The position numbers and the translations under genes are program-made. Below are positions 1 through 7,918 of a stretch of 64,000 nt of DNA, piece by piece. Below the pieces are notes generated by a model, which was given only the letters and a program-made list of their open reading frames with translations, ran no database searches and had not been told where the DNA came from. The stretch's first letter is position 1; each line of letters begins with the position of its first letter. This DNA comes from Paenibacillus polymyxa M1. GTDB taxonomy: Bacteria > Bacillota > Bacilli > Paenibacillales > Paenibacillaceae. The DNA is taken from contig NC_017542.1 in assembly GCF_000237325.1 (NCBI RefSeq), forward strand, positions 48,501 to 112,500. Direction: 5' to 3'.

Positions 1-213
1 GGCACCAGTGCTGTGCTGGGTGCCCTGGGCTGGGCGGCCGGAGGTCGTGCCACGGCAGCGGCGGAGAGCCTGCTGGGTGTAGCGGCAGGCGCCGTGGTGT
101 TCGTGATCGGCCTCGCACGCCTGAGGTTGATCACGGAAGCCGAGCTTGTGGCAGTGCCCAAGCTCGGACGCCCGCTGGCAGCTGTGCTGCGCAGACTGCG
201 TGTACTGGCTTAG
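1..213 (+). CDS. C-terminal end of a polysaccharide flippase-like membrane protein (yabM-like), partial
   Basis: The reading frame is open from the first base and stops at 211-213, so the gene begins left of the window. About 70 residues are visible: an Ala/Gly/Val-rich hydrophobic stretch that could form one or two membrane helices, then a short Arg/Leu-rich cytoplasmic-looking tail ending RRLRVLA. The fragment alone does not identify a family. The call rests on position: in B. subtilis the gene just before mazG/yabN is yabM, a multi-helix protein of the polysaccharide transporter/SpoVB-MurJ group. That part is inference from synteny. Confidence 0.5.
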   Translation, partial: GTSAVLGALGWAAGGRATAAAESLLGVAAGAVVFVIGLARLRLITEAELVAVPKLGRPLAAVLRRLRVLA

Positions 214-376
214 CCCGGGGTTATACGGCTTGCCGCGTGAAAGCTGCACAAGCCATTTTATGAGCCTATACCACTTTGTGGTATAGTAAATGCCAAAGCA
301 AAGGAAGCGGAAGCTGGGCTGTGCCGGGTGTTTTTTCGGAGCATGCATCCTGCTTTTGCGGAACGGAGGATTGGAT

Positions 377-1876
377 ATGAGCGTAACATTAACGATCGTA
401 GGTCTGGGCTCGGGAGATCCTGATCAGCTTACGATAGGGATATTGAACAAAATGCGGGGCGCTTCAGCGCTCTATCTGCGAACCAAGGAACATCCGGCGG
501 TTCGAGTGCTGGATGAGTTTGAGGTGGCTTTTGAGTCGTTTGATGCGGTATATGAGACAAAGGATTCTTTTCCAGAGGTATATGAGGAAATTACCAGTCA
601 ACTGATGGAAAAGGTTGCTAAGGCGGCAGACGGGAGTGAAATCGTCTATGCAGTTCCCGGTCACCCGATGGTGGCGGAAGCAGCGGTGCAGTTGCTCAAG
701 GAGCGTTGCCCTGCGCAAGGGATTGAACTAAACATTTTGGGTGGAGAAAGTTTTCTGGATGAGGCTTTTGTGCGTCTTGGTTTTGATCCGATTGAGGGTT
801 TTCAGCTGTTGGATGCAGGTACACTTGATGCCAGCTGGCTCCAGCCTCAGTTGCATACGCTGATCGGACAGGTATATGACACCTTTACGGCTTCCGATGT
901 GAAGCTATGTTTGATGGAGCGGTATCCTGACGATTATGAGGTGTATGTCGGCCACGCGCTTGGGGTAGAAGGTGAGGAAGCAGTCCACAAGGTGCCGCTG
1001 TACGAGCTGGATCGAGTAGAGGGCTATGGGAACCTATCCTTGGTATACATACCTCGTAGTGAAGATGAGGCCCTGAAACGGCGTTCTTTTGACCGTCTAC
1101 ATGAGATTGTCGATATTTTGCGCAGTCCGGAAGGCTGTCCATGGGATCGTGAACAGACACATCAATCGATCCGCAAAAATCTGATCGAGGAAACGTATGA
1201 GGTCATTGAAACCATAGATGAGGATGATCCTGAGCATATGAAGGAAGAGCTTGGCGATCTGTTGTTGCAAATTTTGCTGCATGCCCAAATGGAGGAGGAA
1301 GTCGGAACCTTCAATGTGTATGATGTGATCCAGGGACTGAACGATAAGCTTATTTTCCGTCATCCGCATGTATTCGGTGACAATCAAGCCAATGATGCGG
1401 AAGAGGCGCTGCAAAATTGGGAACAGATGAAGGCAGAGGAAAAACGGCTAAAAGGTACGGCGGCAGCCAATCCTTCCGTACTGGATGGGGTTCCCCGTGA
1501 TCTGCCTGCTCTTATGAAATCGTATAAGCTCCAGAAGAAGGCAGCTAAAGTAGGCTTTAACTGGGATAGCATTGAAGGCGTATTTGATAAATTGGACGAA
1601 GAAGTGGCTGAGTTGAAGGAAGCGGTTCGTGAAGGGCATTCCATGGAAGCTCAGTTGCTGGAGTTGGGGGATGTTCTATTTGTTGCCGTGAATGCGGCCC
1701 GGTTCATGGATGTAGATCCGGAGGAGGCGCTGTCAGCCACTAATCGCAAATTTGTGAGCCGCTTCCAGTATATTGAGCAGAAACTACGCGAGCAGGGGCG
1801 TCGTCCTGAGGACAGCAGTGTAGATGAAATGGAGACCTACTGGCAGGAAGCGAAAAAGCTTCTTGACAGAGATTGA
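377..1876 (+). CDS. mazG: MazG family nucleoside triphosphate pyrophosphohydrolase fused to a tetrapyrrole-methylase domain (YabN type)
   Basis: A two-domain protein of 499 residues. The N-terminal half resembles SAM-dependent tetrapyrrole (corrin/porphyrin) methylases, with GLGSGDPDQLT at the start and a YAVPGHPMVAE segment. The C-terminal half is a MazG NTP pyrophosphohydrolase: SPEGCPWDREQTHQSI, then the metal-binding EExxE and ExxD motifs in NLIEETYEVIE and ELGDLLLQILLHAQ, followed by a second diverged MazG repeat (EEVAELKEA, LELGDVLFVAVNAARF). MazG enzymes remove aberrant or excess (d)NTPs; what the methylase half does is not established. I chose ATG 377 because GGAGG lies at 365-369; the frame stays open upstream to an ATG at 290, but those 29 residues do not look like the family. 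Confidence 0.93.
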   Translation: MSVTLTIVGLGSGDPDQLTIGILNKMRGASALYLRTKEHPAVRVLDEFEVAFESFDAVYETKDSFPEVYEEITSQLMEKVAKAADGSEIVYAVPGHPMVAEAAVQLLKERCPAQGIELNILGGESFLDEAFVRLGFDPIEGFQLLDAGTLDASWLQPQLHTLIGQVYDTFTASDVKLCLMERYPDDYEVYVGHALGVEGEEAVHKVPLYELDRVEGYGNLSLVYIPRSEDEALKRRSFDRLHEIVDILRSPEGCPWDREQTHQSIRKNLIEETYEVIETIDEDDPEHMKEELGDLLLQILLHAQMEEEVGTFNVYDVIQGLNDKLIFRHPHVFGDNQANDAEEALQNWEQMKAEEKRLKGTAAANPSVLDGVPRDLPALMKSYKLQKKAAKVGFNWDSIEGVFDKLDEEVAELKEAVREGHSMEAQLLELGDVLFVAVNAARFMDVDPEEALSATNRKFVSRFQYIEQKLREQGRRPEDSSVDEMETYWQEAKKLLDRD

Positions 1877-2210
1877 TTCCATAGATTTGATCTTTGGCTG
1901 TATTGGACAGTAAAATGAGTCATATGCAGGGTTGAAAATACGCCCGGCTTGAGCAGACTTGCCAATGGGCAGAGTTTTGTAGTAGGATGTTGGCTTAACT
2001 GGGGTCGAATAAAAAACGCCTGTCATTGCAGGATTTTTAAGGACAAGCCAGAATAACTTGTAGTAATTCTGAAAATAACTGTAGCTAATAGTTGAACACG
2101 TTACAGTGGTATTCAGGAAGGGCTTCGGCCACAGTTGGACCTCACGTATGCTCCATTTAAGGACATGTAGCGTGATGATTATTTTTTGACATTTAGGAGG
2201 CTTTTATCTT
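1877..2210 (+). other. 334-nt intergenic region before hup
   Basis: No gene or clear promoter was found. A weak 4-bp hairpin (CCTG 2019-2022 with CAGG 2029-2032) followed by five T residues could be a poor terminator for mazG. The hup ribosome binding site AGGAGG ends about 10 nt before its ATG. The length suggests that hup has its own promoter, but I could not place one with good -35 and -10 boxes. Confidence 0.4.
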
Positions 2211-2483
2211 ATGAACAAGACAGATCTGATCAACAATATTTCCAGCAAAAGCGGTTTGAGCAAACGTGACGTTGAAGCTGTATTGAATGGCGTTCTTGGT
2301 GAAATTACAGATGCACTTGCTAGTGGTGACAAAGTACAACTGATCGGCTTTGGTACTTTCGAAACGCGCAAACGTTCCAGCCGTACAGGCCGCAATCCAC
2401 AAACCGGCAACACGATTGAAATTCCAGAATCGACCGTTCCTGCTTTTAAAGCTGGTAATAAGCTTAAAGAAGCCGTTAACTAA
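2211..2483 (+). CDS. hup: DNA-binding protein HU
   Basis: A 90-residue histone-like nucleoid protein that binds and bends DNA as a dimer. It starts MNKTDLINNISSKSGLS, carries the GFGTFE turn and the Arg-rich DNA-binding arm RSSRTGRNPQTG, and ends at the usual HU length. AGGAGG precedes the ATG at good distance. Its stop codon shares one base with the start of the S4-domain gene downstream (TAATG), so the two are probably translationally coupled. In B. subtilis hbs is not next to mazG, but hup-rqcP pairing is common in Paenibacillaceae as I recall. Confidence 0.97.
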   Translation: MNKTDLINNISSKSGLSKRDVEAVLNGVLGEITDALASGDKVQLIGFGTFETRKRSSRTGRNPQTGNTIEIPESTVPAFKAGNKLKEAVN

Positions 2484-2761
2484 TGCGTCTTGATAAATTC
2501 TTGAAAGTCTCGCGGCTGATTAAGCGTCGTACAGTAGCTAAGGACGTCTCTGAACAAGGGAGAGTCGTGGTGAATGGACGCGAAGCCAAGCCGAGCAGTG
2601 CGGTCAAAGTAGGCGATGAAATTACCGTCCAATTTGGCCAGAAGCTGGTGACCGTGCGAGTGGAACGGCTCGCCGACACTACACGCAAGGACGAGGCTGC
2701 AAGTATGTACACTTTGGTAAAGGAAGAGCCTATTGCCAGGGACAACGGTTTGAACTGGTAA
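2483..2761 (+). CDS. rqcP: S4-domain RNA-binding protein RqcP (YabO)
   Basis: A 92-residue S4 RNA-binding protein: MRLDKFLKVSRLIKRRTVAKD is the S4 core, followed by a short C-terminal strand region. RqcP/YabO works with RqcH on stalled 50S subunits, helping the addition of C-terminal alanine tails in ribosome quality control. The ATG overlaps the hup stop codon by one base. A strong rho-independent terminator follows at 2797-2836, closing the hup-rqcP unit. Confidence 0.93.
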   Translation: MRLDKFLKVSRLIKRRTVAKDVSEQGRVVVNGREAKPSSAVKVGDEITVQFGQKLVTVRVERLADTTRKDEAASMYTLVKEEPIARDNGLNW

Positions 2762-2796
2762 GCAGACATCTGATTTTCTCATAACGTTGTACATAG

Positions 2797-2836
2797 AAGC
2801 ATTCCTTCATATTGTACGAAGGAATGCTTTTTTTTT
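2797..2836 (+). terminator. Rho-independent terminator after rqcP
   Basis: A perfect 12-bp stem, AAGCATTCCTTC (2797-2808) with GAAGGAATGCTT (2818-2829), has a 9-nt loop and a run of T to 2836. Confidence 0.93.
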
Positions 2837-2946
2837 ATATGAGGAGCTTTTGTCTAATTGTCTAATATATGCTCGTGAATAGCCAAAGCGGTTCTAAATC
2901 ATGCCCATCCCTTCATAAGCTAAGAACAGAAGGAGGGGTACATGCC

Positions 2947-3231
2947 ATGATTGAACAAGGGAAGTCCAAGCACCATGATCTGCGCATGCAAAGCCGTAAG
3001 CAGCTCGACATTTCAGGCGTCAGCAATGTGGAGAGCTTTGACAGTGAAGAGTTTTTGCTTCAGACCGAGCTGGGCCATCTCACCATTCGCGGACAACATT
3101 TACATATCAAAAACCTCAGTCTGGAAGAGGGGCTACTGTCCATTGAAGGTCTGATTACTTCCCTCGTCTACCTGGAGCCTGGGGCCCCGGCCAAAAACGG
3201 AAAAAGCCTATTCGGCAAGCTCTTCAAATGA
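2947..3231 (+). CDS. yabP: Sporulation protein YabP
   Basis: A 94-residue protein of the YabP/YqfC family, needed in B. subtilis for spore formation and made in the mother cell. The family core is visible as the R-K-Q-L-D-I-S-G-V start, an ES-FDSEE-F-LQTELG segment and a GHLTIRGQHLHIKNLSLEEG-like beta region. ATG 2947 was chosen because AGGAGGGG lies at 2931-2938, 8 nt upstream; longer in-frame starts at 2869 lack a binding site. It overlaps yabQ by 4 nt (ATGA). Confidence 0.9.
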   Translation: MIEQGKSKHHDLRMQSRKQLDISGVSNVESFDSEEFLLQTELGHLTIRGQHLHIKNLSLEEGLLSIEGLITSLVYLEPGAPAKNGKSLFGKLFK

Positions 3232-3806
3232 ACCCTTACACACAATGGCTGACATTGACGTGGATGCTATTGTCGGGCATAACCATGGGAGTGGTATTTG
3301 ACAGCTACCGGGTGCTGTCAATCCGCTTTCATTTTGCCCGTTGGAGTGTTCATTTGTTGGACGTGCTGTATTGGGTGGCCTCGGCTTTGTTTATTTTCCG
3401 TGTGCTGTACGCGAGTAATCGCGGTGAGCTGCGGTTTTATGTCTTTTTAGGACTACTTTTGGGGGTTTGGCTCTATTTTTGGGCCTTTAGTGTTACAACC
3501 CAACGTTTTGTGGTAATGTTAATAGAGATCGTTCGCAGACTGACGTTGATCGTGAACAGCATACTGCGCATCCTGATTGTTCTTCCGGTGTTAGCGCTGT
3601 ATCGGCTGTTACGCAAGCTGGTCGGATGGACATGGGCACTTATTGTGCTCCTAGGAAGGATGCTGATATACATCCTGATGCCGGTTTGGAAGCCGATCCT
3701 TTGGTCGATCCGTCCGCTTATAGCGCGTTGGAAGACGCCAGATCCGCTCGTAAAGCTGGGTATCAGACTGAAAAATACAGCAAAAAGATGGTTTGGAAGG
3801 GGGTAG
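3228..3806 (+). CDS. yabQ: Spore cortex biosynthesis protein YabQ
   Basis: A 192-residue membrane protein. Hydrophobic helices lie near residues 7-25, 38-58, 66-88 and two more between 95 and 155, followed by a basic tail rich in Lys and Arg. In B. subtilis YabQ sits in the forespore outer membrane and is required for cortex formation. The identification rests on the hydropathy profile, the FDSYRVL segment near the start, and its place between yabP and divIC. The ATG overlaps the yabP stop, so the two are coupled. Confidence 0.88.
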   Translation: MNPYTQWLTLTWMLLSGITMGVVFDSYRVLSIRFHFARWSVHLLDVLYWVASALFIFRVLYASNRGELRFYVFLGLLLGVWLYFWAFSVTTQRFVVMLIEIVRRLTLIVNSILRILIVLPVLALYRLLRKLVGWTWALIVLLGRMLIYILMPVWKPILWSIRPLIARWKTPDPLVKLGIRLKNTAKRWFGRG

Positions 3807-3810
3807 TATC

Positions 3811-4140
3811 ATGCGTAATTCGTCTGTAGATCGCCATTCATCTCCTACGTCCAAGTCCAATGCGGGCGGGCGCAGGCGAATCATGATTTGGTTGCTATCG
3901 CTTGCCGCCTTTGGTAGTTGGGCCATATTCACCTTTTTTTCTCAAGGTATGATCATGGCCGATCGAAGTGAACAGCTCACCCAGAAGGAAAAACAGAAGC
4001 AAGCTGCTACACAAACGGAACAACAGCTTCAAACCGAAGTGAATCGTCTCAAGGACCCTGAGTACATTGGAGAGATTGCTAGAAGCAAGTACGGTCTTTA
4101 CAAACCGGAAGAGACACCAATCATCGGAGATCAAAAATAG
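3811..4140 (+). CDS. divIC: Septum formation initiator DivIC (FtsB-like)
   Basis: A 109-residue bitopic division protein. A short cytoplasmic tail rich in Ser, Gly and Arg precedes one membrane helix at about residues 24-46 (MIWLLSLAAFGSWAIFTFF), then an extracellular coiled coil of Gln, Glu and Lys heptads, and the family end motif LKDPEYIGEIARSKYGL. DivIC acts with FtsL and DivIB at the septum. ATG 3811 follows AAGGGGG with good spacing, 4 nt after yabQ stops; an upstream in-frame TTG at 3793 lies inside yabQ and is less likely. Confidence 0.93.
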   Translation: MRNSSVDRHSSPTSKSNAGGRRRIMIWLLSLAAFGSWAIFTFFSQGMIMADRSEQLTQKEKQKQAATQTEQQLQTEVNRLKDPEYIGEIARSKYGLYKPEETPIIGDQK

Positions 4141-4164
4141 AATCATTATCGGGCCAATGCTTAG

Positions 4165-4193
4165 TTGACCTTGGTTCCGCCATTTTGTATAAT
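4165..4193 (+). promoter_or_regulatory. Sigma-A promoter for the S1-domain gene
   Basis: TTGACC (4165-4170), a 17-nt spacer and a perfect TATAAT (4188-4193) lie about 70 nt before the ATG at 4264. The leader between them holds a 20-nt perfect palindrome, GATTTTTTT-GC-AAAAAAATC, at 4210-4229. Confidence 0.85.
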
Positions 4194-4263
4194 CAAATCA
4201 CCACAGCGGGATTTTTTTGCAAAAAAATCGGTTGTATATTTTAAGGGAGGATCATTTTATTCT

Positions 4264-4779
4264 ATGGCAATTGAAGTGGGCACCAAGTTAGAGGGCAAAG
4301 TGACAGGCATCACGCATTTTGGAGCATTTGTGGATTTGTCTGGAGGTGTCACGGGTCTCGTTCACATCTCGGAAATCGCCGATAATTATGTTAAGGATGT
4401 TAACGACCACCTGAAGATTAATGATGTTGTGACGGTGAAAGTCATTAATGTTGACAAAGATGGCAAAATCGGACTTTCCATTAAGCAAACGATTGATAAG
4501 CCGGCAAGTGAAGCCCGTCCCCCAAGAGCTCCAAGACCGGAGCGTACAGGAGGACCAGGCGGAGGAGACCGTTTTGGCGGCGGAGGTTCAGGTCCAAGTC
4601 AGGGACGCGGTGGTGGTTTCAACCGCGATCGTGGAGGCCGTTCTTTCAAGCCTGCACCGGGTAAACCTTCATTTGAGGATAAAATGTCACGCTTCCTGAA
4701 AGATAGTGAGGAACGCATTTCGTCGCTGAAAAAGAACACCGAAGGTAAACGCGGAGGACGCGGCGCGAAGCGTGTTTAA
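4264..4779 (+). CDS. yabR: S1-domain RNA-binding protein (YabR type)
   Basis: A 171-residue protein. Residues 1-75 form one S1 OB-fold: VGTKLEGKVTGITHFGAFVDL, GLVHISEIADNYV, and DGKIGLSIKQ. Residues 80-140 are a low-complexity Gly/Arg/Pro tract with several RGG- and GGG-like repeats, and the end is basic (KRGGRGAKRV). S1 proteins of this type bind RNA and may associate with ribosomes; the precise role of YabR is unknown. Start ATG 4264 follows GGGAGG at 4244-4249; the open frame back to 4165 runs through the promoter, so it is not coding. It has its own promoter and a strong terminator. Confidence 0.9.
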   Translation: MAIEVGTKLEGKVTGITHFGAFVDLSGGVTGLVHISEIADNYVKDVNDHLKINDVVTVKVINVDKDGKIGLSIKQTIDKPASEARPPRAPRPERTGGPGGGDRFGGGGSGPSQGRGGGFNRDRGGRSFKPAPGKPSFEDKMSRFLKDSEERISSLKKNTEGKRGGRGAKRV

Positions 4780-4811
4780 TTCACTTTGACAACCGTATCA
4801 ACCATACACGG

Positions 4812-4847
4812 AAAACCGTACAGTCGAAAGACTGCTACGGTTTTTTT
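4812..4847 (+). terminator. Rho-independent terminator after yabR
   Basis: AAAACCGTA-CAGTC pairs with GACTG-(C)-TACGGTTTT around a GAAA tetraloop (4826-4829), followed by a T run to 4847. One unpaired C (4835) is the only flaw. Confidence 0.92.
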
Positions 4848-4982
4848 GCGTTCTACCGACAAGAGATGCGACAAGCCGTGGCTACGGGCAATATGTTTGG
4901 GTGGAGTTGTACGGGCACATTTTTAAGACTAGTAGTTTTATGAAGAAGAGAAGAAGCATCTACTGAAATGTTGGATGTTTTT

Positions 4983-5249
4983 TTTGTCGTGTGGACATAA
5001 TCGTCCGACAAACTCCAACGGTTTTCCGTCTATCTTCTGTGCAAATCGCTAGATTTGGTATCAGGATGACTGACATAGAGAGGTCGCCCAAAGCGTAGAG
5101 AGAGACAACTTCCATCTGCTTCCATACGGGCGTAGCTTGAAGTACAGGGGAATGCTCTGTCCTTTCGCGCGGCACGTTTTTTTGTCGGAAATTTCTTGGA
5201 ATAAGACGTGAGGTTCTGACAAACTTTCTCAATCGTTCCGGTTTAAGAT
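4983..5249 (+). promoter_or_regulatory. spoIIE promoter region with long-spacer promoter and Spo0A-box-like sites
   Basis: This fills most of the 505-nt gene-free stretch before spoIIE. CTGACA (5216-5221) and TAAGAT (5244-5249) are separated by 22 nt, the abnormal spacing known for Spo0A-activated sigma-A promoters such as B. subtilis spoIIG and spoIIE. Four TTTGTC-type elements resemble the Spo0A box TGTCGAA: 4983-4991 (+), 5004-5012 (-), 5181-5189 (+) and 5215-5223 (-), the last overlapping the -35. The spacing and repeats are seen; binding by Spo0A is inferred. In B. subtilis tRNA genes lie here; none was found. Confidence 0.6.
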
Positions 5250-5284
5250 GGGAACATCAAATTGATGAATGGGGTGCCTGACGC

Positions 5285-7792
5285 ATGATGGAGAAATGGA
5301 ACGTGGTACATTTTCCGGGGTTAAAATCTAGAAAGTCCAAATCCAAAGAGCGTACGGAAGGTTGGCCTTCCAGACTCAAGAAACGGCTCAATTCACATAA
5401 AGTAGTGCAATGGGTAACCGCGCAAAGATGGATGCTGCTATTGTCAGCTATGGGAGTTTTATTGGGACGCGCCACTATTTTGGACGAGCTTTCTCCTTTT
5501 GCCCTCGCTTATTTTGCGGTCATTACGTTCCTTCGGCGTGATCTGATGCTGCCTGTAGCTGTATCCGTTGTGCTAGGCAGCCTGTTAGCTCCTTACCCAT
5601 CGTTATTCATGATTGGTGGTGAGTTAATCGTATTTTATCTCCTGTATCGCGGGCTACGCACCTTCGATCGTCTGGAATTATCCTATGCCCCGCTTATGGT
5701 CTTCTTGTCTGTGTTTATGGTCAATTTATTTAACGCCGTGATGGCTCCGGCTTTTACATGGTATGAGCTTGTCATTGTGGGAACGGATGCGGTACTCAGT
5801 TTTATGCTTACATTGGTGTTCACCCAGGCCATACCGCTGTTTACGTACCGCAAGAAGGCAAGCCAGCTCAAAAATGAAGAAATTTTGTGTCTTATTATTC
5901 TATTAGCCTCTGTGATGACGGGAGCAGTAGGATGGACCGTTCATTCACTGTCTGTCGATCATGTACTTTCACGATACTTGGTCTTGGTGTTTGCTTTGGT
6001 GGGAGGTGCTTCCCTGGGTGCTTCGGTCGGTGTGATTACCGGTTTAATTTTGAGCCTGGCCAATATGTCTGCAATTGTGCAGATGAGTCTACTTGCTTTT
6101 GCAGGTTTGCTGGCAGGGATGCTGCGTGAAGGGAGAAAAGGTGCAGTAGCCCTTGGTATGCTGCTAGGCTCTTCCATTTTGACGATCTATCTGGATGGGA
6201 CTGGAGACGTGCTGACATCAACCTGGGAGAGCTGCGCGGCAATCCTATTATTTTTAATGACTCCAAAAAGTTTCTTTAAAGCGGTTTCTACCTATGTCCC
6301 TGGTACGCAGGATCACGCCAAGTCACAGCATGAATATGCCAAAAGGGTTCGTGATCTCACCGCCGAGCGGGTGACGAAATTTTCCCGTGTATTCAGCCAG
6401 CTGTCCCGCAGTTTCCATCAGATATCTGCGAGTGAGGGAGCAAAATCGGACGGAGAAATCGAACACTTTATGAATGCGGTGGCGGAAGGAACATGTGCCT
6501 CTTGCTTTAAGTGCGAGCAGTGTTGGGACGGCAAGTTTATGCAAACCCATCAGTATATGACGGAAATGATGAGTGCCATTGAGGACAATCCTGATTTAGA
6601 GCCAGAGCAGATGCCGCCGCAATGGAGCAAGGCATGTGCCAAAACGGGCGCTGTCCTGCAGGTAATGAAACAGCAGTATAGTCTCTACCAGCATAATATG
6701 CAGTGGAAGCGCCAAGTATACGATAGTCGTCAGCTTGTTGCTGACCAGCTATCCGGTGTATCGCAAATTATGGAGGATTTAGCGCGGGAAATTCAGCGGG
6801 AAGGGCAGACCATGCATCGGCAGGAAGAGCAAATCCGAGAGGCTCTTGATAGACTGGGCTTGTCCATCCAATCCATCGAAATTATTAGCCTGGATGCAGG
6901 CCAGGTTGAAATTGAGATTGTCCACGCCTATACAAGGGGATTTGATGAATGTCGGAAAATTATTGCTCCACTGCTGTCGGACATACTAGACGAGCATATA
7001 GCTGTCATGCGCGAAACGGCGGCAGATCGCCGCCAAGGCTTGGCTACAGTCATGTTCGGCTCTGCTAAAACATATGAGATTGCTACAGGAGTAGCTAGTG
7101 CCGCCAAAGGAGGCGATTTCTTCTCAGGAGACAGCTACAGCATGATGGAGCTAGGGAATGGGACTTTCGCAGTCTCTTTAAGCGATGGTATGGGGAACGG
7201 AGAGCGTGCGCAGCAAGAGAGCAGTGCAGCACTTAACATTTTGGAAGAACTACTGCAATCGGGTATGGACGAAAAATTGGCGATCAAGTCGGTTAACTCT
7301 GTCCTGATGCTGCGATCACCTGAGGAAATGTATGCTACGGTGGATATGGCGCTGATTGATCAGTATACGGCCCGGACAACCTTTATGAAGATTGGATCTA
7401 CACCGAGCTTTATTAAAAGAGGGGAGGAGGTCATTCCCGTATCTGCCAGCAATTTACCGATTGGCATTATACAGGATATCGAAGTTGATTTGGTTTCGCT
7501 GCAACTCCAGCCGGGGGATATTCTCATTATGATTACAGACGGTATATACGATTCACCGGGTTATGCAGTCAATAAAGAGATATGGATGAAACGCATGATT
7601 CAGGAAATTGAAAGTGAAGATCCACAGCAATTGGCTGACTGTTTGCTAGAACGGGTTATTCGATACCAACAAAATCAAATCTATGATGATATGACTGTAG
7701 TTGTTAGTAAAATAGACCACTTTCACCCAGAGTGGGCAACTCTCCATGTACCCGGCATGAGGTGGTTAGAACGTCCACGGACGGTGAGCTAG
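5285..7792 (+). CDS. spoIIE: Stage II sporulation protein E, serine phosphatase
   Basis: An 835-residue protein. After a basic cytoplasmic start, residues about 45-340 contain around ten membrane helices. The central region has a Cys cluster (C-A-S-C-F-K-C-E-Q-C-W) and FtsZ-interacting coiled sequence. Residues about 590-800 are a PP2C-type phosphatase, with GDSYSMMEL, the metal-binding SDGMGNG (Asp634) and late DGIYD and YDDMTVVV motifs. SpoIIE dephosphorylates SpoIIAA in the forespore, which releases sigma-F, and it helps assemble the polar septum. Two ATGs (5285, 5288) adjoin; the first was kept. The upstream region carries a Spo0A-type promoter. Confidence 0.97.
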   Translation: MMEKWNVVHFPGLKSRKSKSKERTEGWPSRLKKRLNSHKVVQWVTAQRWMLLLSAMGVLLGRATILDELSPFALAYFAVITFLRRDLMLPVAVSVVLGSLLAPYPSLFMIGGELIVFYLLYRGLRTFDRLELSYAPLMVFLSVFMVNLFNAVMAPAFTWYELVIVGTDAVLSFMLTLVFTQAIPLFTYRKKASQLKNEEILCLIILLASVMTGAVGWTVHSLSVDHVLSRYLVLVFALVGGASLGASVGVITGLILSLANMSAIVQMSLLAFAGLLAGMLREGRKGAVALGMLLGSSILTIYLDGTGDVLTSTWESCAAILLFLMTPKSFFKAVSTYVPGTQDHAKSQHEYAKRVRDLTAERVTKFSRVFSQLSRSFHQISASEGAKSDGEIEHFMNAVAEGTCASCFKCEQCWDGKFMQTHQYMTEMMSAIEDNPDLEPEQMPPQWSKACAKTGAVLQVMKQQYSLYQHNMQWKRQVYDSRQLVADQLSGVSQIMEDLAREIQREGQTMHRQEEQIREALDRLGLSIQSIEIISLDAGQVEIEIVHAYTRGFDECRKIIAPLLSDILDEHIAVMRETAADRRQGLATVMFGSAKTYEIATGVASAAKGGDFFSGDSYSMMELGNGTFAVSLSDGMGNGERAQQESSAALNILEELLQSGMDEKLAIKSVNSVLMLRSPEEMYATVDMALIDQYTARTTFMKIGSTPSFIKRGEEVIPVSASNLPIGIIQDIEVDLVSLQLQPGDILIMITDGIYDSPGYAVNKEIWMKRMIQEIESEDPQQLADCLLERVIRYQQNQIYDDMTVVVSKIDHFHPEWATLHVPGMRWLERPRTVS

Positions 7793-7844
7793 ACTGACAT
7801 TGCCCGGGAAATTCCTTATACATTTTTAAAAATCCGCATCCTTC

Positions 7845-7873
7845 GTTTGAATCGTTCCGGATTAGGCAAAGAT
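7845..7873 (+). promoter_or_regulatory. Possible forespore (sigma-F/G-like) promoter before the VWA gene
   Basis: GTTTG (7845-7849) and GGCAAAGAT (7865-7873) are 15 nt apart, the spacing of sigma-F and sigma-G promoters, and the second box fits GGnnAnAnT with one mismatch. The first box is weak. Proposed only because the gene follows spoIIE and its B. subtilis neighbours are sporulation genes. Confidence 0.3.
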
Positions 7874-7918
7874 AGAATCTATCGGAATAGATTAAGAGGA
7901 AGCGGAGGTCAAAAAGCG

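Noticed and set aside
290..376. N-terminal extension of MazG from ATG 290
   Set aside because: No ribosome binding site and a Cys-rich sequence unlike the family; ATG 377 has GGAGG.
4848..5284. tRNA genes expected here by comparison with B. subtilis
   Set aside because: No GTTCGAATCC-type T-loop or cloverleaf pattern found; the stretch holds the spoIIE promoter.
5231..7860. Same 11-mer AATCGTTCCGG in the spoIIE (5231) and VWA gene (7850) upstream regions
   Set aside because: Many 11-mers recur by chance in 64 kb; it falls in unrelated parts of the two promoters.
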